Shown: piece after piece, positions 59,058 through 64,000 of the stretch
Layout: every line of letters starts with the position of its first letter
Position numbering within the stretch: position 1 is the first letter of the stretch
Assembly (NCBI RefSeq): GCF_900178005.1
Contig: NZ_FXBS01000003.1
Span: 124,001 to 188,000, forward strand
DNA from: Tuberibacillus sp. Marseille-P3662
GTDB taxonomy: Bacteria; Bacillota; Bacilli; Bacillales; Sporolactobacillaceae
DNA length: 64,000 nt
Direction: 5' to 3'
Notes under the pieces: model-generated
Told to the model about the DNA's origin: nothing
Databases searched by the model: none
The model's input: only the letters and a program-made list of their open reading frames with translations
Made by a program: the position numbers and the translations under genes

Positions 59058-60806
59058 CTGGGCAGTATTAAACGGTACATGACATTTGTTCGGCCTTATA
59101 TGAAGCAAATTATCATAACGGTCTTTTTTGGTATTTTGAAATTCGGTATCCCGTTATTGTTACCGTTGCTTTTAAAATTTGTGATTGATGATGTCATCAA
59201 TGCACCCATAAGCCGCTCCGACAAGCTGGAAAAGCTACTATATGTCCTCGGGGTTGCTTTTTTTGTTTTCGTCGTTTTGCGGCCGCCGGTAGAATATTAC
59301 CGGCAATATTTTGCGCAATGGACGGGAAATAAAGTTTTATTTGATCTTCGTGACCGCCTGTTTGATCATATACAAAAACTGAGCTTACGGTACTTTTCTA
59401 ATTCAAAGGCCGGGGAAATCATTAGCCGTGTCATTAACGATGTGGAACAAACGAAAAATTTTGTTATGACTGGTCTAATGAATATTTGGTTAGATATGGC
59501 AACTATTCTTATTGCTCTTGTGATCATGTTTACGATGGATCCATTACTTACACTGGTATCCATGTCGATGTTTCCATTTTACGGTATTGCAATTAAGGTC
59601 TTTTATACTCGATTGCGGGAGTTGACACGCAACCGTTCCCAGGCACTTGCAGAAGTTCAAGGGCATTTACACGAACGGGTACAGGGCATGAATGTCATCA
59701 AAAGTTTTGCATTGGAAGACTTTGAGAAGACACAATTTAAAAATCGAAACCAAAATTTCTTTGATCGTGCGCTTGACCATACGATTTGGAATGCCAAGAC
59801 GTTTATGGTTGTCAATACGGTCACCGATATCGCACCATTACTAGTCATCGGTTTTGGCGGTTACTTTGTGATTACGGGCGGTATTGCAGAAATCGGAACG
59901 TTGGTGGCTTTTTTTGGTTATATGGAAAGACTTTATGGGCCACTACGGCGTCTGGTCAGTTCCTCAACAGTCTTAACACAATCGATTGCGTCCATGGATC
60001 GTGTGTTTGAGCTAATGGATGAGACGTATGACATTGTTGATCGGCCTAATGCTAAACCGCTCAATAATGTCAAAGGCCATATTGAGTTTACAAACGTTGA
60101 TTTTGAATATGAACACGAAGACGGTGAGGTTTTAAAAGATATTGATTTGCAAATCGAACCCGGCGAAACGATCGCATTCGTTGGTATGTCGGGTGGCGGG
60201 AAGTCAACTCTTGTAAGCTTGATGCCGCGGTTTTACGATGTGACTAAAGGTGCCATCCGCTTAGATGGTGAAGATATTCGAGATCTACAAGTCCGGAGCC
60301 TGCGTGACAAAATCGGGATGGTTTTGCAGGATAGTGTTTTGTTTTCCGATACGATCAAGGCAAATATTCTTATGGGAAATCCAGACGCATCAGATGATGA
60401 AGTGATTGAGGCTGCGAAGAAAGCGAACGCTCATGACTTCATCACTGCTTTGCCGAACGGTTATAATACGGAAGTTGGTGAACGTGGGGTGAAACTCTCA
60501 GGTGGTCAGAAACAGCGGGTTTCTATTGCGCGCGTCTTTCTTAATAATCCGCCTTTGCTGATTCTTGATGAAGCGACCTCATCTTTAGACTTAGAAAGTG
60601 AACATTTGATCCAGGAATCTATGGATGCCTTAGCGAAAAATCGGACAACGTTTATTGTAGCCCACCGTTTGTCAACAATCACTCATGCCGACAGAATTGT
60701 TGTTATGAAAGACGGCAGAATTGCTGAAGTCGGCAACCACCATGCATTAATGGCAGAGCGCGGTATCTATTATGACTTGTTTCAAGTGCAGCAGTTGGAA
60801 GATTAA
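59058..60806 (+). CDS. ygaD: Multidrug-type ABC transporter, fused permease and ATPase (YgaD)
   Basis: This half-transporter of about 582 residues has six transmembrane helices (about 20-310). The nucleotide-binding domain has Walker [11 protein letters not shown]-loop [15 protein letters not shown], signature LSGGQKQR, Walker [13 protein letters not shown] and switch VAHRLST. The homologous N-terminus is [13 protein letters not shown]. That reading requires the start at CTG 59058, which follows AGGTG by seven bases. The first in-frame ATG (59079) has no ribosome binding site. It probably exports lipid-like or drug molecules as a homodimer. Confidence 0.9.
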   Translation: MGSIKRYMTFVRPYMKQIIITVFFGILKFGIPLLLPLLLKFVIDDVINAPISRSDKLEKLLYVLGVAFFVFVVLRPPVEYYRQYFAQWTGNKVLFDLRDRLFDHIQKLSLRYFSNSKAGEIISRVINDVEQTKNFVMTGLMNIWLDMATILIALVIMFTMDPLLTLVSMSMFPFYGIAIKVFYTRLRELTRNRSQALAEVQGHLHERVQGMNVIKSFALEDFEKTQFKNRNQNFFDRALDHTIWNAKTFMVVNTVTDIAPLLVIGFGGYFVITGGIAEIGTLVAFFGYMERLYGPLRRLVSSSTVLTQSIASMDRVFELMDETYDIVDRPNAKPLNNVKGHIEFTNVDFEYEHEDGEVLKDIDLQIEPGETIAFVGMSGGGKSTLVSLMPRFYDVTKGAIRLDGEDIRDLQVRSLRDKIGMVLQDSVLFSDTIKANILMGNPDASDDEVIEAAKKANAHDFITALPNGYNTEVGERGVKLSGGQKQRVSIARVFLNNPPLLILDEATSSLDLESEHLIQESMDALAKNRTTFIVAHRLSTITHADRIVVMKDGRIAEVGNHHALMAERGIYYDLFQVQQLED

Positions 60807-60830
60807 CCTAACTCGATATAATCTAGCCAG

Positions 60831-60864
60831 AACACCCTCATTAAAAATAATGGGGGTGTTTTTG
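60831..60864 (+). terminator. Terminator after ygaD
   Basis: AACACCCTCATTA / TAATGGGGGTGTT (one mismatch), then TTTTTG. Confidence 0.87.
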
Positions 60865-60969
60865 TGTGTACAAAAATCAATCATATTAAAGTTATTCATC
60901 ACATATATTTGTCCAAACAATAAAAATAATTTAGATAATTGTTGATACGGCTATGAAAGGGGGAAATGT

Positions 60970-61962
60970 ATGTCAGATGCGGTGCTTAAAGTGGAAGGGC
61001 TAAGGACTCACTTTTTTACAGATGATGGACAAATTCCAGCTGTTGACGGTGTTGACTTTGCTATTAATGAAGGAGAGATCCTTGGTGTCGTTGGCGAATC
61101 CGGCTGTGGTAAAAGTGTGACGTCCTTATCGATTATGGGGTTGTTGCCGAAACCACCCGGAGACATCGTTGACGGCCGGATTTTATATGATGGTCAGGAT
61201 TTAGCCAAGTTGCCAGAAAAGAAAATGCGCCGGATTAGAGGGAATGACATTGGCATGATTTTTCAGGAACCGATGACATCACTTAATCCAGTTTATACCA
61301 TTGGTGATCAACTCCTTGAAGCCATACGCCTTCACAATAAGTGGTCTAAGTCACAATCAAGGGAAAAGGCAGTCGAACTTCTTGAGTTAGTAGGCTTACC
61401 AAGAGCTGAGGAAATGTTGCGTGATTATCCGCATCAGCTTTCAGGAGGTATGCGTCAGCGGGTTATGATTGCTATAGCCATGGCCTGTGATCCGAAAGTG
61501 CTTATTGCTGACGAACCGACAACGGCCCTTGATGTCACGATACAAAAGCAAATTCTAAATTTAATGAAAGATTTAAATAGTCACACGGGTACAGCGATTA
61601 TGTTGATTACACATGACTTAGGTGTTGTTGCACAAATGTGCGAAAGAATTGTGGTGATGTATTCCGGAAAGATTGTAGAGCAGGGGTATGTTAGAGATAT
61701 TTTCAAGCATCCGCAGCACCCTTATACAAAAGGATTGATTCAATCAGTCCCCGATATGCGTAAACATAAGGATCGGTTATATTCGATTCAAGGGAATGTA
61801 CCGAACCCAGGTTCGATTCAACAAGGGTGTCATTTTGCTCCCCGGTGCGATTTCGCAACTGATCAGTGTTTAACCGTCACTCCTGAACTGGAAATGACGG
61901 GTGAACATCATAGCGTCCGTTGTTTACGGCATAAGGAAATTAGGGAGGAGCAATATGAGTGA
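60970..61962 (+). CDS. Peptide ABC transporter ATP-binding protein, DppD/OppD type
   Basis: This 330-residue ATPase has Walker [10 protein letters not shown]-loop [11 protein letters not shown], signature LSGGMRQR, Walker [13 protein letters not shown] and switch THDLG. The C-terminal oligopeptide-transporter extension has four cysteines ([16 protein letters not shown] and VRC) that in relatives hold an iron-sulfur cluster or zinc. GAAAGGGGG precedes ATG. It overlaps the next ATPase gene by eight bases. Confidence 0.94.
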   Translation: MSDAVLKVEGLRTHFFTDDGQIPAVDGVDFAINEGEILGVVGESGCGKSVTSLSIMGLLPKPPGDIVDGRILYDGQDLAKLPEKKMRRIRGNDIGMIFQEPMTSLNPVYTIGDQLLEAIRLHNKWSKSQSREKAVELLELVGLPRAEEMLRDYPHQLSGGMRQRVMIAIAMACDPKVLIADEPTTALDVTIQKQILNLMKDLNSHTGTAIMLITHDLGVVAQMCERIVVMYSGKIVEQGYVRDIFKHPQHPYTKGLIQSVPDMRKHKDRLYSIQGNVPNPGSIQQGCHFAPRCDFATDQCLTVTPELEMTGEHHSVRCLRHKEIREEQYE

Positions 61963-62926
61963 GACATTATTAACGGTACGTGATTTAAAAAAGTATTTTC
62001 CGATAGAAGGCGGTGTTTTTAATAAGCCAGTCGGTGAGGTTAAAGCCGTTGACGGTGTATCCTTTGAAATAAAAAGAGGGGAGACGCTGGGCCTTGTGGG
62101 TGAGTCAGGGTGTGGTAAATCGACGACAGGGCGGATGTTGATGCGATTGCTGGAACCAACAGAAGGTCAGATTGTTTTTGCGGGTGAAGACCTGAGTGAA
62201 CTTGATAAAAAAAGAATGCGGAGCATGCGTAAGGATATGCAAATGATTTTTCAAGACCCATTTGCTTCACTCAACCCGCGTCACACTGTGGAAACAATCA
62301 TTGAAGAACCTATGATTGTCCACAATCTCGCCAATAAGCAGGAACGAAGAAAAAGGGTTAGAGAGTTGTTAGAAGTGGTCGGCTTAAACAGCTACCATGC
62401 CAAACGTTATCCGCACCAATTCAGCGGCGGACAACGCCAGAGAATCGGCATTGCCAGAGCTTTGGCTGTTGACCCTAAATTAATCATTGCCGATGAGCCG
62501 GTTTCCGCTTTGGATGTTTCCATTCAGTCACAAGTCATTAATCTGATGGATGATTTGCAAGAGCAATTTGATTTAACCTTTCTTTTCATTGCCCATGATC
62601 TCAGTGTTGTCCATCATGTCAGCGACCGTGTGGGGGTGATGTATCTCGGAAAAATGGTTGAGATGGCTGCTGCGGATGATGTGTATAACCGTCCTAAGCA
62701 TCCGTATACCCAAGCACTCTTATCAGCCATTCCTGTTCCTGATCCAGACAATCAAACGGAGGAAGTGGTATTACAGGGGGATGTGCCTAGTCCTTCACAT
62801 CCGCCTGAAGGGTGTGCCTTCCATACGAGGTGTCCAGTCGCTATGGAGAAGTGTTCGAAGGTCCGTCCAGTATTTACAGAAGTGGCAGACGGTCATTTTA
62901 CAGCCTGTCACTTGTATGAATCATGA
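61955..62926 (+). CDS. Peptide ABC transporter ATP-binding protein, DppF/OppF type
   Basis: This 323-residue second ATPase has Walker [51 protein letters not shown] and a C-terminal GCAFHTRCP cysteine extension. ATG 61955 overlaps the end of the preceding gene and has GGGAGGAG directly before it, so translation is coupled. The pair forms the heterodimeric motor of a dipeptide/oligopeptide importer. Confidence 0.94.
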   Translation: MSETLLTVRDLKKYFPIEGGVFNKPVGEVKAVDGVSFEIKRGETLGLVGESGCGKSTTGRMLMRLLEPTEGQIVFAGEDLSELDKKRMRSMRKDMQMIFQDPFASLNPRHTVETIIEEPMIVHNLANKQERRKRVRELLEVVGLNSYHAKRYPHQFSGGQRQRIGIARALAVDPKLIIADEPVSALDVSIQSQVINLMDDLQEQFDLTFLFIAHDLSVVHHVSDRVGVMYLGKMVEMAAADDVYNRPKHPYTQALLSAIPVPDPDNQTEEVVLQGDVPSPSHPPEGCAFHTRCPVAMEKCSKVRPVFTEVADGHFTACHLYES

Positions 62927-62947
62927 ATGAATCAAAGGGGGAAGACG

Positions 62948-64000
62948 ATGCGTCGGTTGTCAATCGCTAGTTTGGTCGCGTTAATGACATTGTCTTTAGT
63001 ACTTATGGGGTGCTCATCTTCGACTTCTGACAACAATAGTGAGGATCAGAGTCAGGATACGGGTCAAGATAATGGCAGCAATGTCCTCGTTTTTGGACGC
63101 GGAGCTGATTCCCAATCGCTGGATCCGGCTGTTCCAACGGATGGTGAATCGTTTAAGGTTACTAAAAATATCTATGATACTTTAATTGAATATGACGGAC
63201 AGACAACTGATATAACAAAAGGCTTAGCCACAGATTGGAAAATTAGTAACGGCGGCAAGACCTATACCTTGACGCTACGAGAAGGCGTTAAGTTTCATGA
63301 TAACACCGACTTTAATGCCGAAGCGGTTGTATTTAATTTCGAACGGTGGAAAGAAGGAGATTTCGCTTATTATGCTTCTATGTTTGGTGCCGGTGATGAC
63401 AGTATTATTAAAAATGTGAAAGCTGTTGATGATTATAAAGTCAAATTTGAACTTAAAAAGCCTCAAGCGCCATTTTTAAAAAACCTAGCGATGTCTCCGT
63501 TCGCGATTGCTAGTCCAACAGCCGTTAAGAAATACGGAGATCAATACGGAAAAGAGGCTGCTGTGGGCACCGGTCCGTTTAAATTTGAAGAGTGGAAAGC
63601 GAAAGATACGATTACTTTAGTCAAAAATGATAGCTATTGGCGAGAAGGGCAACCCAAACTTGATCGGGTGGTATTTAAAGTCATTCCTAATAATTCATCA
63701 CGCTTAAACGCTGTGAAAAGCGGCGAAATTGACTTGATGGATGGAGTTAATCCTAGTGATATTAAAGAAGTCAATGGTAATGAAAACCTTGAAGCTTTTT
63801 ACCGTCCGCCAATGAATGTTGGTTATCTAGGCTTTAATACACAAGCGGAAGGACCGATGAGTGATCCAAAGGTACGGAGAGCATTAAGCCATGCTGTTGA
63901 TAAGCAAGCCCTTATTGATGCATTTTATGCTGGTAAGGCCAAGCCAGCGAAAAATCCAATGCCCTCAAGCATTGCCGGATACAACGATAGTATTCAAGAT
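62948..64000 (+). CDS. Peptide-binding lipoprotein (solute-binding family 5), N-terminal part
   Basis: The visible 351 codons begin MRRLSIASLVALMTLSLVLM with lipobox LMGC (Cys22) and a Ser/Asp/Asn-rich linker. The SBP_bac_5 domain follows, with TKGLATDWKISNGGKTYTL, LREGVKFHDN, GTGPFKFEEW and VRRALSHAVDKQAL. AAAGGGGG lies before ATG 62948. The frame runs off the right edge. It would deliver peptides to the permease presumably encoded beyond the window. Confidence 0.94.
   Translation, partial: MRRLSIASLVALMTLSLVLMGCSSSTSDNNSEDQSQDTGQDNGSNVLVFGRGADSQSLDPAVPTDGESFKVTKNIYDTLIEYDGQTTDITKGLATDWKISNGGKTYTLTLREGVKFHDNTDFNAEAVVFNFERWKEGDFAYYASMFGAGDDSIIKNVKAVDDYKVKFELKKPQAPFLKNLAMSPFAIASPTAVKKYGDQYGKEAAVGTGPFKFEEWKAKDTITLVKNDSYWREGQPKLDRVVFKVIPNNSSRLNAVKSGEIDLMDGVNPSDIKEVNGNENLEAFYRPPMNVGYLGFNTQAEGPMSDPKVRRALSHAVDKQALIDAFYAGKAKPAKNPMPSSIAGYNDSIQD

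Overview
The window reads as chromosome of a low-GC, endospore-forming member of the Bacillales. Many blocks keep the Bacillus subtilis gene order: gatA-gatB-dgkB-rlmCD at the left end; yfkM, yfkJ, yfkH, yfkD, pdaA and yfjP spread through the middle; and yfhE/yfhD-recX-yfhH-yfhP-mutY-sspE-ntdP-ygaD on the right. Sporulation genes (YhcN/YlaJ-type lipoprotein, cortex deacetylase PdaA, gamma-type SASP) indicate a spore former. I cannot assign a genus.

Layout. 1-6.3 kb: tRNA-dependent amidotransferase (gatA tail, gatB), an MFS exporter behind a consensus sigma-A promoter, diacylglycerol kinase and an rRNA methyltransferase. 6.4-15.8 kb: globin-coupled sensor HemAT behind a sigma-D-type promoter, a decayed HEPN/MNT pair, an ABC exporter pair, a fatty-acid desaturase with a structured leader, ywbE, yfmL, a PH-domain gene broken by an in-frame amber codon, a short beta-carbonic-anhydrase-like protein and a MOSC protein. 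16-22.5 kb: PTS EIIA, GNAT, MFS, zinc finger, DUF1992, maf, a membrane-anchored Mrr-like nuclease, yfkM and an AI-2E-family exporter. 23.3-25.9 kb: TPP riboswitch and thiD-thiM-thiE. 26-34.4 kb: oligopeptidase, BsuPI lipoprotein, yjbQ, yfkJ, CvfC-like protein, yfkH and an acetolactate synthase. 34.4-38.6 kb: a dispersed repeat, an FMN glutamate-synthase-like protein, then a six-unit 104-bp tandem array interrupted by an IS3-family element. 38.6-49.8 kb: a P1B-4 metal ATPase with PerR/Fur-like boxes, small membrane and stress proteins, transporters, pdaA and an AlkA-type glycosylase. 49.8-53.4 kb: a large intergenic region with a dense same-strand cluster of DnaA boxes, then an SsuABC/TauABC-type ABC transporter operon. 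53.4-64 kb: the yfh block, sspE, an HMCES-type peptidase, ntdP, ygaD and the start of a peptide ABC operon that runs off the window.

The most unusual features are two non-coding structures. The first (36403-38567) consists of exactly six 104-bp units, each carrying five GGGAC-type pentamers at intervals of 21, 21, 11, 19 and 32 bp. These intervals are close to whole helical turns, so about 30 potential sites lie on one DNA face. Removing the IS and one copy of its 5-bp duplication restores the spacing exactly. The second (about 50281-50471) is a cluster of about ten DnaA-box-like nonamers, all in one orientation, far from any dnaA/dnaN gene. The IS also carries about 290 bp of non-coding tail with interleaved complementary segments that could fold as a structured RNA.
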